In this document: positions 10,085 to 20,308 of the stretch, piece by piece | Numbering within the stretch: the stretch's first letter is position 1 | How the letters are laid out: every line of letters starts with the position of its first letter | The notes under the pieces: generated by a model | Seen by the model: only the letters and a program-made list of their open reading frames with translations | Told to the model about the DNA's origin: nothing | Database searches by the model: none | Origin: a virus | IMG/VR virus record: IMGVR_UViG_3300046804_004438 | Coordinates: 1-64,000 of that record | DNA length: 64,000 nucleotides | Strand: one strand, 5' to 3' | Made by a program: the position numbers and the translations under genes

Positions 10085-13000
10085 TTAGTTCAAATCGCCC
10101 GAAATAACAAATGTATTGGAACCACTATAACAAATTAAAGTAGCTATACCTTTTGGTGTTAAAATTCTATCGCCTGAATTACCTGTAGAAGACCAATACA
10201 AAGTAGTTCCCGTATTAGATATAATATTAACATTAGATGAGCTATTATTGAAAATAGTAGTATTGAATCCGGTTGTTACTATATCGCTATTAATAGTGAC
10301 ATTAGCTGAAGTTGATAAAAATTTACCATTATCACTATTAGCTATTACATATGAAGAAGATTGTGTTGATATATTTAAAATATTAGGTGATCCGGATGAT
10401 CCTGTATAGCCTACTGCTCCAGCAAAATCAGATACTGTAAATTGAACCCATTGAGATGAATCACCATCGTTTATGTATACGAATTCATTTCCAAAATCCG
10501 TGTTGAACCATCTATCACCACTAGAAGGATTGATTGGAGCTATATTACTTACAGTATATAATTTATCAACTCCATTGGATCCTGTATAACCAGTACCACC
10601 CTGTGAACCTGAAAAACCAATATTACCCTGACTTCCCTGAGATCCTACATAACCCGTACCACCTTGTGAACCTGTGAAACCAATAGTTCCTTGACTTCCT
10701 AATGATCCTGTGAAACCAGTAGATCCTACATCACCCATAGATCCAGTATAACCTAAAGACCCTGTGTCACCTTTTGAACCAGTATATCCTTCTGTTCCCT
10801 GTGATCCAACATAGCCTGCACCAGTAGAACCAGTGAAACCTATTGTACCTTGTGAACCAGTATCACCTTTAGAACCAGTATAACCAGTATCACCAATATT
10901 ACCAGTTCTTGCAAAAGTGATGATTGTGTTAGTGCCGTTTGCAAAAGAAGTAACACCACTTAAATAAGAAACTGGAACGTCAAAATGATCTACGTCCTCA
11001 CTATGAGTACCAATGATAGCAAACATGGCATAGTTAAGACTGTTAGCAACATCACGTATTGAAAAGTTACCTTTGATAGCTGATGTTGAGTCATCTATTG
11101 TTTGTAGGAATGAATAACTATTTGCACCTAGATTGTCAATATAATCTATAAAGAGAGTAGATACTGATGTGAATGATGTATTATTAAAATTAAAATAGCC
11201 ATCAGGAGTAGTACTATGGGTAGTATTTGTACTAAACATATAATTGAATGCAGCACCACCAAAATCACCAGTAGGGCCCTTAGATCCAACAAAACCTATA
11301 TCACCCTTAGAACCTGTGAAGCCAGATGTACCTTGATCACCAATTGAACCAGTGTAACCAGAAGCACCTTGACTTCCTATTGATCCTGTATAACCAGCAG
11401 AACCAGTATAACCTGTTGCTCCTATAGAACCATCAAATCCTATAGCACCTTGTGATCCAGTAGAACCAGTATATCCTGTTCCTCCTTGAGATCCAGTGAA
11501 ACCTATGTTACCTTGATTACCTTGTGAACCTATAAACCCAGTACCACCTTGTGAACCAGTGAATCCATCAACTCCCTGAGAACCGGTTGAACCAGCATAT
11601 CCCACATTACCTTGTATACCTCGTGATCCTGTAAATCCAATATTACCTTCGGAACCAGTATAACCTAAATTACCTTGGATACCTTGTGATCCAACAAATC
11701 CTGTATCACCTTGAGATCCTGAGAAACCTATGTTACCTTGATTGCCCTGTGAACCAGTAAATCCTAAATCACCTCGTGATCCATCATAACCAGTACCACC
11801 TTGTGATCCAGTAAATCCTATATCACCCTGAACACCCAATGAACCTGTATAGCCAGTAACACCTTGTGACCCAGTATAACCCATCTCACCTGGAGGACCT
11901 CCAGCAGTTATACCCAACCATACATCTTCTGGTTCATAATAAATGCTAAGAATACCAGTATTAGAATCAAGCCACAACTCACCTTGATATCCTACTGGTG
12001 CTGCTTCATCAACATAAACGTTAGCATTACCACCTTTAGAACCTGTATAACCTAAATCACCTTGTGATCCTACATAACCTGTATCACCCTTATCTCCAGT
12101 TCTTGCAAAAGTAGTAATAACTTCCAAATCATCAATAAAGTTATTAGCACCAGATAAAAATGAAATTGGAACTTCAAAATAATTAGTACCATGTGTATGG
12201 TAACCTACTATAGCAAACATAGTATAGTTTTCTGTGTTTGCTTTTTCAGTTATTGTAAAGTGACCTTTAATAGCTGATGTAGAATCATCTATTGTTTGTA
12301 GGTAAGAGTATAAAGAAGTAAATGCAGAATCGTTTTCATTAATATAAAAATAAGTAGCTTGAGTAAGATCAGTATTGCTGAATCTTAAATACCCATTACC
12401 TGGATCTGAATTTGTTGTATTGGTAGAAAAATAATAATCAAATGCAGCACCACCAAATGTACCTTGTATACCTTGCGATCCTGTATATCCTAAATCACCT
12501 TGTGATCCAACAAATCCTGTATCACCTTGAATACCTTGAGATCCTACAAACCCAGCACCAGTAGATCCTGTAAATCCTACATCACCTTGAATACCTTGTG
12601 ATCCATCATAACCGGTAACACCTTGAGATCCAACAAAACCAGCACCCGTAGATCCAGTGTAGCCAGTCAAACCAGCCATTAGTGATGTGAATGCCCAAAT
12701 ATCAACGCCGTTACCATCAGCAGAATTTTGAACAATTCTTATATAGACTCCACCAGGATATTTGGCATCTGATGGTACTGTGAATTCTCTTTCAACCCAT
12801 GTATCATTAGCAATACCTGTATAAGATACTGTATGCATAGTGGACCAAGTGGAACCACCATCTTTACTATACTCTATTAATAGATCTTCTTCAGGTGGTT
12901 GTGCACTACTTTGATACACATAGAATGAACATTTTGAAACACCATATAGATAAGTTCTATATTGATTTGTACATGTTCTTGTACCAGAACCTGAATTGAA

Positions 13001-16000
13001 AACACCTATTGATGCAGTACCACCAACCTCACTTGAAGTTGTGAAACCTTCAGTAGTAGGGGTGGATTTTTCACCACCTACAAATATTACTGAACTATCA
13101 GCATCAACATCCAATATTGCATAGGATGAACCATACGTTCCTCTACTACCAATGTAACCTGTATCACCTCTTGAACCACTAAATCCACGTGATCCAGTAT
13201 AAGCTGCAGAACCAGTATATCCTAGATTACCTTGTGATCCAACAAAACCAGTATCGCCTTGAGATCCTGTATAACCAAAACCTCTTGATCCAGTATAACC
13301 TTTGTCACCTAAATCACCTTTAGAACCTACATAACCAGCACCAGTAGAACCAGTATAACCTAACGATCCTGCTGAACCTATAAAACCTGTATCACCTCGA
13401 GAACCAGAATAACCAATATCACCTTGTGGACCAATGGAACCAGTATAACCTATTTCACCAATAGACCCATCATAGCCTGCACCAGTAGAACCAGTGAAAC
13501 CAATTGAACCTGTGTCACCTTGAGAGCCTGTATATCCAGTACCACCTATTGATCCTGTAAAGCCAATAGAAGTTAATACACCCCAATATTCTGGATATGA
13601 GACAGGATTGTATCCTACATTTCCACCTGTTAGTGAAATATAAGATGAACCATTGTAGTAAACTACTTCTCTGTTTCCATAGGTAATTGCTACATTCCAA
13701 TCACCCATATACTCCACACCAGCACTTCCAGTATAACCTGTGTTACCTAGAGAACCAGTATAACCAGTACCAGTAGATCCTGTATAACCTGCACCAGCAG
13801 AACCAGTATAACCTAAGCTACCTTGCGATCCTACATAGCCTGGATCACCTATGTCACCTACACGTGTAAGAGTTATAGTAGATACTGTTGTATCAATTAA
13901 ATTGGAAAAATTATTACCAGAAGTAAATCCAACTGGTACACTAATCCAAGCTGTGTTTTCTGTAAGGTTGTTTATTATCGCAAAGGTTGCAAAGATATCT
14001 GCATTGGTTGAGGAACCAATGCGCATGAAGCCTTTAATACCAGAAGATGATGTATCAATAATTAAGAATGAATTGAAAGAATAAGAATAATCAAGAGCGA
14101 GCTTATTGATATACAATGTACCAATGTTAGCAGAATTTGCTACACCAGTATCAAATCTAAACGTACCAATACCAGGATTATCTGCAGTAGTATTAGCATC
14201 AAAACTATAGAGATAGTTTATACCACCAAAGTTACCTTGAACACCTTGTGGACCTCTAGATCCAACAAAACCAGTAGAACCTGTATAACCAGAACCACCG
14301 ATAGATCCAGTATAACCTAATATACCTTGATCACCTTGAGATCCAGTATATCCAGCACCAACAGAACCAGTGAAACCTAATGGACCACTTTGACCTCTAG
14401 AACCTACATAACCAGCACCTGTGGAACCAGTGTAACCTAGATCACCCTGTGAACCTACATAACCAGTAGCACCCCTAGATCCATCGTAACCAGCACCAGT
14501 AGAACCTGTATAACCAAGATCACCTTGAGATCCAACATATCCTTCTGAACCTGTATAACCTGCTCCTGTAGAACCAGTGTAACCAATATCACCTTGAGAT
14601 CCAACATATCCTACATCACCTTGAGATCCCACATAACCTGCACCAGTAGATCCAGTAAAACCTAATGAACCTGTGTATCCTGATGAACCAACATAACCAG
14701 CACCAGTAGATCCAGTAAATCCAAATAGACCTGTAGGACCTCTACTACCTGTAAAACCAGTACTACCTTGTGATCCAACATAACCTGCACCAGTAGATCC
14801 TGTAAAACCAATGGAACCAGTATATCCTATTGATCCTATTAGACCTTGAGAACCAACATAACCTGCACCAGTAGAACCTGTATACCCTAATGATCCACTA
14901 TATCCAGTAATACCTTGTGATCCTACATATCCAGCACCAGTAGAACCTGTATAACCAAGACTTCCTGAAAAACCTAATGAACCTGAGTAGCCTACATAAC
15001 CTCTTGATCCGGAATAACCTATAGGTCCAACACCACCAACAGAACCTGTGAAACCAGAAGTACCTTGTGAACCAGCAAAACCAATTCCTATTGATCCTGT
15101 GAAACCTTTGCTACCACTATAACCCAAACCTCCAGAAGATCCAGCTGAACCTACATATCCTGTATCACCTTTATCACCTTTAGAACCTACATAACCTATG
15201 TTACCTTGTGATCCAACAAAACCAGCTCCAGTAGATCCTACATAACCTGTATCACCCTTTGATCCAGTATAACCAGTATCTCCCATATCGCCCATTTTGG
15301 ACAATGTGAGTTCTATTACTAGATTGTTAGAGAAGTTAGATGTTGAACCTGATGTATATAAAATAGGTAGAGTAAAATAATTACCATCAAAACTACTTAC
15401 ACCAGTAATGCTAAACAATGTCTGGTTGAGAGTGTTTGCTTTTTCTGCAATTACAAAGTGACCTTTGATACCAGAAGTAGATGCATCTATAGCATGAATG
15501 AAATAATATATTGATCCAAAATAAGCATCATTTTCATTAATATACAATGAAGTTGCTGAACTAATCGCTGTATTATTAATTTTTAACTTACCAGCTCCTG
15601 GATCATTATTTGCAGTATCTGTTAAGTATGTGTAGTCAAACGTTGATCCACCAAAATTACCAGCTGCACCTGCTGCACCCGTAGAACCTACATAACCTCT
15701 AGATCCATCATAACCAACATCACCCTTTGATCCTGTAAAACCTTGTGAACCTTCATAACCAGTGGCACCACGTGAACCCTGATACCCTTCTGATCCTTTG
15801 AAACCTACAGACCCTTGATACCCAGTAAGTCCAGTTACAAGACCAAAATATCTAACTTCAATGTAAGCATTGTTAGCTGGAGGTGTTGTGTAGACAAGCA
15901 AGTCATAGTCTACAATATAATCTACCTCAGGAGTTTCAATAAGGCCATTTGTGAATACTAAAATGTGTGCTGCATTGTTAGTAGGATCAGACAATGTAAA

Positions 16001-16903
16001 CTGTGTATTACTTCCATTACCTGTATAAGTTGAAATCTTATAAGGCATACCAGTAAGACCAATAGATCCGGTATGACCAATTGATCCCACAAAACCAGTA
16101 GATCCATTATAACCACGTGAGCCAGCATAGCCCATAGATCCACCATAGCCCGATGAACCCACCGAACCTGTGTAACCTACAGAACCCTGATACCCCTCTG
16201 ATCCTCTGTAACCAGTGGCACCAAGTGACCCTCTGTAACCTTCTGATCCTTGATAGCCAACATCACCCTGTATAATATCAAAATATCTAACTTCTATTGT
16301 TGCATTTAATAAAGGAGCTGATGTATAATTTAAAGTAGTTCCTGAAACAGTATAGTCTACACCAGGTGTCTCAATAAGACCATTTGTAAACACCATAATG
16401 TGATTTGGATCTGCCACTGGATCCAACATAGTAAATTGAGTGTTGCTACCATTACCAGTATACGTAGAAGTTTTTGATGGCTTGCCAGCACCAGTTGATC
16501 CAGTATAGCCTGCACCACCAGATGAACCAGCAGGACCTGCAGAACCAGTATATCCGGTTGAACCACCAGGAGGACCTGCTATACCTTGGTCACCCTGTTG
16601 ACCCTTAGAACCAGTATAACCAGTTGAACCTATCGCTCCTGATGATCCTCTATAACCCTCTGATCCTTGATAGCCAGCATTGTCAGTCTCAATGAAACGG
16701 ATTTCAATATCTGCTAAATTGTATGGTGTTACAGCAAGATTTAATGTGTTGCTATTAGATATGGTATAGTCAGTGCCTGGTACTTGTGTTAACCCGTTAA
16801 TAATTACCAGGATATCATTTGCCGCATTTACGTTCCTAGAAAGCGAGAATGTATTGGCAGTACCGTTGGCTGATACTTGTTGACTATAAAAAATAAGAGA
16901 CAT
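10085..16903 (-). CDS. Giant collagen-like fibre protein (2272 aa) with four globular modules, CBM-like and beta-sandwich inserts
   Basis: The largest gene of the window. The N-terminal part holds three copies of a beta module (VNGLxQxPGxDYTIS ... IEIRY type) alternating with short Gly-X-Y segments. Long Gly-X-Y tracts (GSTGAGYVGSQG) then carry four copies of the FGG...SSIKGHF module. Near bases 13560-13710 the motif WNVAITYGNREVVYYNGSSY resembles carbohydrate-binding modules of the CBM5/12 type. Near 12670-13130 a separate beta-sandwich insert (YSKDGGSTWSTMHTVSY) resembles receptor- or sugar-binding folds. The minus-strand leader contains TAAGG eight bases before the ATG. Its likely role is a long trimeric adhesion fibre. 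Confidence 0.88.
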   Translation of the reverse strand: MSLIFYSQQVSANGTANTFSLSRNVNAANDILVIINGLTQVPGTDYTISNSNTLNLAVTPYNLADIEIRFIETDNAGYQGSEGYRGSSGAIGSTGYTGSKGQQGDQGIAGPPGGSTGYTGSAGPAGSSGGAGYTGSTGAGKPSKTSTYTGNGSNTQFTMLDPVADPNHIMVFTNGLIETPGVDYTVSGTTLNYTSAPLLNATIEVRYFDIIQGDVGYQGSEGYRGSLGATGYRGSEGYQGSVGYTGSVGSSGYGGSMGYAGSRGYNGSTGFVGSIGHTGSIGLTGMPYKISTYTGNGSNTQFTLSDPTNNAAHILVFTNGLIETPEVDYIVDYDLLVYTTPPANNAYIEVRYFGLVTGLTGYQGSVGFKGSEGYQGSRGATGYEGSQGFTGSKGDVGYDGSRGYVGSTGAAGAAGNFGGSTFDYTYLTDTANNDPGAGKLKINNTAISSATSLYINENDAYFGSIYYFIHAIDASTSGIKGHFVIAEKANTLNQTLFSITGVSSFDGNYFTLPILYTSGSTSNFSNNLVIELTLSKMGDMGDTGYTGSKGDTGYVGSTGAGFVGSQGNIGYVGSKGDKGDTGYVGSAGSSGGLGYSGSKGFTGSIGIGFAGSQGTSGFTGSVGGVGPIGYSGSRGYVGYSGSLGFSGSLGYTGSTGAGYVGSQGITGYSGSLGYTGSTGAGYVGSQGLIGSIGYTGSIGFTGSTGAGYVGSQGSTGFTGSRGPTGLFGFTGSTGAGYVGSSGYTGSLGFTGSTGAGYVGSQGDVGYVGSQGDIGYTGSTGAGYTGSEGYVGSQGDLGYTGSTGAGYDGSRGATGYVGSQGDLGYTGSTGAGYVGSRGQSGPLGFTGSVGAGYTGSQGDQGILGYTGSIGGSGYTGSTGFVGSRGPQGVQGNFGGINYLYSFDANTTADNPGIGTFRFDTGVANSANIGTLYINKLALDYSYSFNSFLIIDTSSSGIKGFMRIGSSTNADIFATFAIINNLTENTAWISVPVGFTSGNNFSNLIDTTVSTITLTRVGDIGDPGYVGSQGSLGYTGSAGAGYTGSTGTGYTGSLGNTGYTGSAGVEYMGDWNVAITYGNREVVYYNGSSYISLTGGNVGYNPVSYPEYWGVLTSIGFTGSIGGTGYTGSQGDTGSIGFTGSTGAGYDGSIGEIGYTGSIGPQGDIGYSGSRGDTGFIGSAGSLGYTGSTGAGYVGSKGDLGDKGYTGSRGFGYTGSQGDTGFVGSQGNLGYTGSAAYTGSRGFSGSRGDTGYIGSRGTYGSSYAILDVDADSSVIFVGGEKSTPTTEGFTTSSEVGGTASIGVFNSGSGTRTCTNQYRTYLYGVSKCSFYVYQSSAQPPEEDLLIEYSKDGGSTWSTMHTVSYTGIANDTWVEREFTVPSDAKYPGGVYIRIVQNSADGNGVDIWAFTSLMAGLTGYTGSTGAGFVGSQGVTGYDGSQGIQGDVGFTGSTGAGFVGSQGIQGDTGFVGSQGDLGYTGSQGIQGTFGGAAFDYYFSTNTTNSDPGNGYLRFSNTDLTQATYFYINENDSAFTSLYSYLQTIDDSTSAIKGHFTITEKANTENYTMFAIVGYHTHGTNYFEVPISFLSGANNFIDDLEVITTFARTGDKGDTGYVGSQGDLGYTGSKGGNANVYVDEAAPVGYQGELWLDSNTGILSIYYEPEDVWLGITAGGPPGEMGYTGSQGVTGYTGSLGVQGDIGFTGSQGGTGYDGSRGDLGFTGSQGNQGNIGFSGSQGDTGFVGSQGIQGNLGYTGSEGNIGFTGSRGIQGNVGYAGSTGSQGVDGFTGSQGGTGFIGSQGNQGNIGFTGSQGGTGYTGSTGSQGAIGFDGSIGATGYTGSAGYTGSIGSQGASGYTGSIGDQGTSGFTGSKGDIGFVGSKGPTGDFGGAAFNYMFSTNTTHSTTPDGYFNFNNTSFTSVSTLFIDYIDNLGANSYSFLQTIDDSTSAIKGNFSIRDVANSLNYAMFAIIGTHSEDVDHFDVPVSYLSGVTSFANGTNTIITFARTGNIGDTGYTGSKGDTGSQGTIGFTGSTGAGYVGSQGTEGYTGSKGDTGSLGYTGSMGDVGSTGFTGSLGSQGTIGFTGSQGGTGYVGSQGSQGNIGFSGSQGGTGYTGSNGVDKLYTVSNIAPINPSSGDRWFNTDFGNEFVYINDGDSSQWVQFTVSDFAGAVGYTGSSGSPNILNISTQSSSYVIANSDNGKFLSTSANVTINSDIVTTGFNTTIFNNSSSNVNIISNTGTTLYWSSTGNSGDRILTPKGIATLICYSGSNTFVISGDLN
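10890..15660 (-). repeat. Four homologous globular fibre modules (about 10890-11275, 12090-12465, 13840-14240, 15285-15660)
   Basis: These copies belong to the same family as the three in the 1324-aa fibre. Two keep the FGGAAF opening and the TIDDSTSAIKG core; two are more divergent (FGGINYLY and FGGSTFDY openings, core IDTSSSGIKGF or IDASTSGIKGHF). Collagen-like Gly-X-Y sequence surrounds every copy. Confidence 0.78.
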
Positions 16904-16950
16904 CTATTGCCTTAATATAAGATTTGCTATATATTACAGAGAATCTGAAT

Positions 16951-16958
16951 TATTTATG
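16951..16958 (-). promoter_or_regulatory. Possible T4-type late promoter (CATAAATA) for the giant fibre
   Basis: The minus strand reads CATAAATA about 48 bp upstream of the 2272-aa fibre ATG, in the 74-bp region between this gene and the divergent glycosyltransferase gene. One mismatch to TATAAATA, at the least conserved position. Confidence 0.5.
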
Positions 16959-16977
16959 TTTTTGTTATGAGGTTGTT

Positions 16978-19782
16978 ATGCCATTACCCAGTATTGCTAT
17001 CCTTGATTTGATAGGTCTTGTTTATGATGGAAATACACTAAAAAATAGAGGTTTGGGTGGATCAGAATCTGCTGTGATTCTTATTTCACGAGAATTATCC
17101 AAACTTGGATTTCCAATAACAGTATTCAATTCTTGTGGTGAAGATGATAGTACACCAGGTGTATATGATGGTGTAAATTATAGGCATATTAACACAATTA
17201 CGCCAGCTGATAAGTTTGATATTGTAATATCATCTAGAACTGTCGTTCCTTTTGTTCCTGAACACTACTATCACGGATTCAATCAAGCAACTAGATTTCC
17301 CTGCAAAATTTTTGAAAACATCAGAAAAAATGCAAAGATGAAAGTATTGTGGATGCATGATACTTTTTGTAATGGGGATAATATTCTTGAGGAACTAGCT
17401 GTTCAAGGATATATTGATAAAATCTTTACATTATCCGATTTTCATCTTTCTTATGTTGCAAACTGTCATCATGGCAGACGTCGCAATTTTGAAGTATTAA
17501 AAAATAAGATGTTTATTACACGTAATGGTGTAGTTAACTATTTTGACGAGGTAGATATCTCTGCAAAAGATAGAAACCTATTTGTATACAATGCATCAGT
17601 TACTAAGGGAATGCTACCGCTAATTGATAAAATCTGGCCAAAGATCAAACATTACATTCCTAATGGTAAACTAAAAATTGTTGGTGGATATTATAAATTT
17701 AGAGATGACTCACCTTTAGATGCTCAGGGTGAGACTCTGATGAAGCTGAAAGAAGAGCAAAGATATAAAGATCTTGGGATTGAATTTACAGGTATCATTA
17801 CTCAGAAGCAGATTGCAGAACTTCTTGCAAAAGCTAACTTCTTTTTATTTCCAGGAGCATTTCCTGAGACATTTGGTATTTCAACTTTAGAATCTCTTAC
17901 ATACAACACGCCACTTATTGCAACTCGGTTTGGTGCATTGGAAGAGACTGCAGTAGAGATGGCAAACTATTTCATTGATTATGCTATTGAACCTAATAGT
18001 TTGTTTACAGAAATCAATACAGACGAGCAGATTAATCTGTTTGTTAATAGAGTAGTAAGAGCATATAATGATCCTTACCTTCATCAACAGAAGCAATATT
18101 ATTGCAATGTAATTAAGGATGTCAATACATGGGATACAGTTGCTTTACAATGGAAGCAGCTATTTCTTAAACAATTTAACCAATATATGCCTGTCAATGA
18201 ATATCGTCAGGTATCATATATTAATGATAAGATCCATAGAGTATTTGGTCGTAGATATAGTAATAAAGAAGAATGGAACACTTATAAAGGAGGTTATGAA
18301 GAGCATATTGCTATCGTCACCCCTTTCTATAATGCAGAAAATTATATTCTAAACTGTATAGATTCTGTTGCAACTCAGGACTATGACAACTACCATATGT
18401 ACCTGATTGATGATGCAAGTACAGATAACAGCCGTCAGATAGTCAAGGATTATATTGAAAGTCTGCCTCTCCATATGCAGAGCAGATTTATTCTCGTCAC
18501 AAACAATGATAATCGTGGTGCAGTTTATAATCAAATAAACACTATCAGAAATTATGTTTTAGATGATGATAGTCTGGTGATGCTGCTTGATGGCGATGAT
18601 TCATTGAGAGCAGATAACAACATCTTCAATTTCTATAATCATTTGTTTAGTGAAAACAAGACTGAATATGCATACGGAAGTTGCTGGTCTCTTGCAGATA
18701 ATATTCCTCTAATTGCTCAGCCGTATCCTTCATCAGTTAAGAAGACACGATCATACCGCGATCATAAGTTTAACTGGGGTATGCCGTATCCTCACCTAAG
18801 AGTATTCAAGAAGAAACTTACAAACAATCTTCAAGATGAGTTGTTTAAGGATGAGTTTGGTAACTGGTATAAGGCTGGTGGTGATAATTCTACATTCTAC
18901 AATATCATTGAGCAGGCTGATCCAAACAAAGTAACAGCTGTTCAGGAGATCTTCTATAACTATAATGATCTTAATCCATTGAACGATTATAAGGTTCACG
19001 GTGAACTGCAAAATAAGAATGCTTCTAAGATAACAAACAAAAAGTCTAACATTCCAGATTTTATGAATGGTGTAGAAGAATCAAGAAGCGTGGTTACTCA
19101 AGAGGTAGGATCAGAAACATCTAACCTTGAAAATTTTATGGTTGAAACAATAACAAAAGAAGTGGCAGTAAAAAACATTATGAAAAAGAAAATCCTTATT
19201 GCAATTCCTACAGCAAAGAATATTGAAGCAGCAACATTTAAATCAATCTATGATCTAATCATCCCTGATGGATTTGAAGCTTCGTTCCAATACTTCTATG
19301 GATACAATGTAGATCAGGTAAGAAATCTGATTGCAGATTGGATTGTCAAGGGAACATATGATTATTTGTTTGCTGTCGACTATGATATTGCGTTTCCATC
19401 TGATACTCTTGTTCGTCTTCTTAATCACGATAAGGATATGGTGTCAGCAATCTATAGACAGCGTGTTCCCGATAAACAGACACTTGAAATCTTTGAAAAG
19501 AATGATAGAGGCGGATTCTCTCACATTCCGTACGAGAACCTTCGCAATGCAGGTCTGATTGAAGTTGGTGCATGTGGATTTGGTTGTGTTCTTATCAAGA
19601 AGAAAGTAATGGTAGATATTGGATATCCACAGTTCCAATATCGCTCTGCATTAAATCATAATGATACATTCTCAGAAGATCTTGATTTCTGCAGAAAGGC
19701 ATCATTAAAAGGATTTAAGATTTATGCAGATACTGATCTGCTTTGCGATCACATTGGATCGTATGTATTTAAGGTAAGTTAG
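16978..19782 (+). CDS. Three-domain glycosyltransferase (GT4-like, GT2-like and a third GT-A-like domain)
   Basis: 934 residues from the ATG preceded by GAGG; an upstream TTG extension has no ribosome site. Residues 1 to about 400 look like a GT4 (GT-B) transferase with GLGGSESAV near the start and the donor-site signature FPETFGISTLESL. Residues about 439-690 are a GT2/GT-A domain: IVTPFYNAENYILNCIDS, then DDAST and the metal motif DGDD. Residues about 735-934 form a third GT-A-like domain (ILIAIPTAKN ... AVDYDIAFPSD) with FSEDLDFCRKA near the end. It is a lone plus-strand gene inside the minus-strand tail region. It may glycosylate fibre proteins, whose Ser/Thr-rich collagen-like repeats are candidate acceptors, or host surface sugars. 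The target is inference. Confidence 0.85.
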   Translation: MPLPSIAILDLIGLVYDGNTLKNRGLGGSESAVILISRELSKLGFPITVFNSCGEDDSTPGVYDGVNYRHINTITPADKFDIVISSRTVVPFVPEHYYHGFNQATRFPCKIFENIRKNAKMKVLWMHDTFCNGDNILEELAVQGYIDKIFTLSDFHLSYVANCHHGRRRNFEVLKNKMFITRNGVVNYFDEVDISAKDRNLFVYNASVTKGMLPLIDKIWPKIKHYIPNGKLKIVGGYYKFRDDSPLDAQGETLMKLKEEQRYKDLGIEFTGIITQKQIAELLAKANFFLFPGAFPETFGISTLESLTYNTPLIATRFGALEETAVEMANYFIDYAIEPNSLFTEINTDEQINLFVNRVVRAYNDPYLHQQKQYYCNVIKDVNTWDTVALQWKQLFLKQFNQYMPVNEYRQVSYINDKIHRVFGRRYSNKEEWNTYKGGYEEHIAIVTPFYNAENYILNCIDSVATQDYDNYHMYLIDDASTDNSRQIVKDYIESLPLHMQSRFILVTNNDNRGAVYNQINTIRNYVLDDDSLVMLLDGDDSLRADNNIFNFYNHLFSENKTEYAYGSCWSLADNIPLIAQPYPSSVKKTRSYRDHKFNWGMPYPHLRVFKKKLTNNLQDELFKDEFGNWYKAGGDNSTFYNIIEQADPNKVTAVQEIFYNYNDLNPLNDYKVHGELQNKNASKITNKKSNIPDFMNGVEESRSVVTQEVGSETSNLENFMVETITKEVAVKNIMKKKILIAIPTAKNIEAATFKSIYDLIIPDGFEASFQYFYGYNVDQVRNLIADWIVKGTYDYLFAVDYDIAFPSDTLVRLLNHDKDMVSAIYRQRVPDKQTLEIFEKNDRGGFSHIPYENLRNAGLIEVGACGFGCVLIKKKVMVDIGYPQFQYRSALNHNDTFSEDLDFCRKASLKGFKIYADTDLLCDHIGSYVFKVS

Positions 19783-19982
19783 AAGAAACTTACAGGTGGT
19801 GCAACATTAGGAACAGTAGGCGTTCCTCCAACAACATCAGAACCCTTTTGCTTAAGTTGCGAAAGGGTTTCTATTGTATTACCAATCTTCTTTACAATTA
19901 TTTTAGTTTCTACTGGTGCAGATCTTGCAACCGTAATTATATGATCACCGTAGTTTCTGACAACAATCTTACCATCACGCAT
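19779..19982 (-). CDS. Small hypothetical protein next to a fibre gene
   Basis: 67 residues, MRDGKIVVRNYGDHII..., with a basic central part (IIVKKIGNTIETLSQLKQKG) and a Pro/Val-rich tail. Its stop overlaps the end of the convergent glycosyltransferase gene by four bases, and its start touches the stop of the 108-aa gene. No domain recognised. It is presumably cotranscribed with the 108-aa and 486-aa structural genes. Confidence 0.65.
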   Translation of the reverse strand: MRDGKIVVRNYGDHIITVARSAPVETKIIVKKIGNTIETLSQLKQKGSDVVGGTPTVPNVAPPVSFF

Positions 19983-20308
19983 TAGCGAGTAACCTGAGGA
20001 TTGACTGTAACAATACCCTCTAGAATTCTAGAAGTTGTATTATTTGCAGTAAGTTCTAGATCATATACATATCTGCTGTTTGTTAGATTAGCGGTAACAG
20101 CAGCATTCATCGTCAATGATATTAAACCATTGGTATTTCCTACTGCAACATTCATTGTAGAGTATGTTGTAGACGTGAATGTTTTTCTTAGCTGGGAATT
20201 TGCAGAGTATCCAGTAACATCAAATGGATCACCATTCTGATCTATAAGATATACATTGTAAATAAAGTCTGCACCCTGATCAACAATAAGATTAGTTTTA
20301 ATTGCCAT
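19982..20308 (-). CDS. Small virion-type beta protein (BppU/Ig-like N-domain type)
   Basis: 108 residues. The pattern DQGADFIYNVYLIDQNGDPF ... VTGYSANSQLRKTF ... YVYDLELT ... ILEGIVTVNPQVTR matches a family of small beta-sandwich proteins common in tail regions of T4-like marine phages and similar in layout to baseplate-upper-protein N-terminal domains. It overlaps the 3' end of the S74-type fibre gene by 11 bases, so it is probably translated together with it. A tail attachment or decoration role is inferred. Confidence 0.72.
   Translation of the reverse strand: MAIKTNLIVDQGADFIYNVYLIDQNGDPFDVTGYSANSQLRKTFTSTTYSTMNVAVGNTNGLISLTMNAAVTANLTNSRYVYDLELTANNTTSRILEGIVTVNPQVTR

Noticed and set aside
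3536-16903. CRISPR-like short regular repeats
   Set aside because: The repeated units encode Gly-X-Y collagen-like residues in an uninterrupted frame, with no unique spacers of constant length and no cas genes.
16924-16977. N-terminal extension of the glycosyltransferase from a TTG
   Set aside because: No ribosome site for the TTG, the extra residues do not look like GT sequence, and the ATG at 16978 has GAGG at good spacing.
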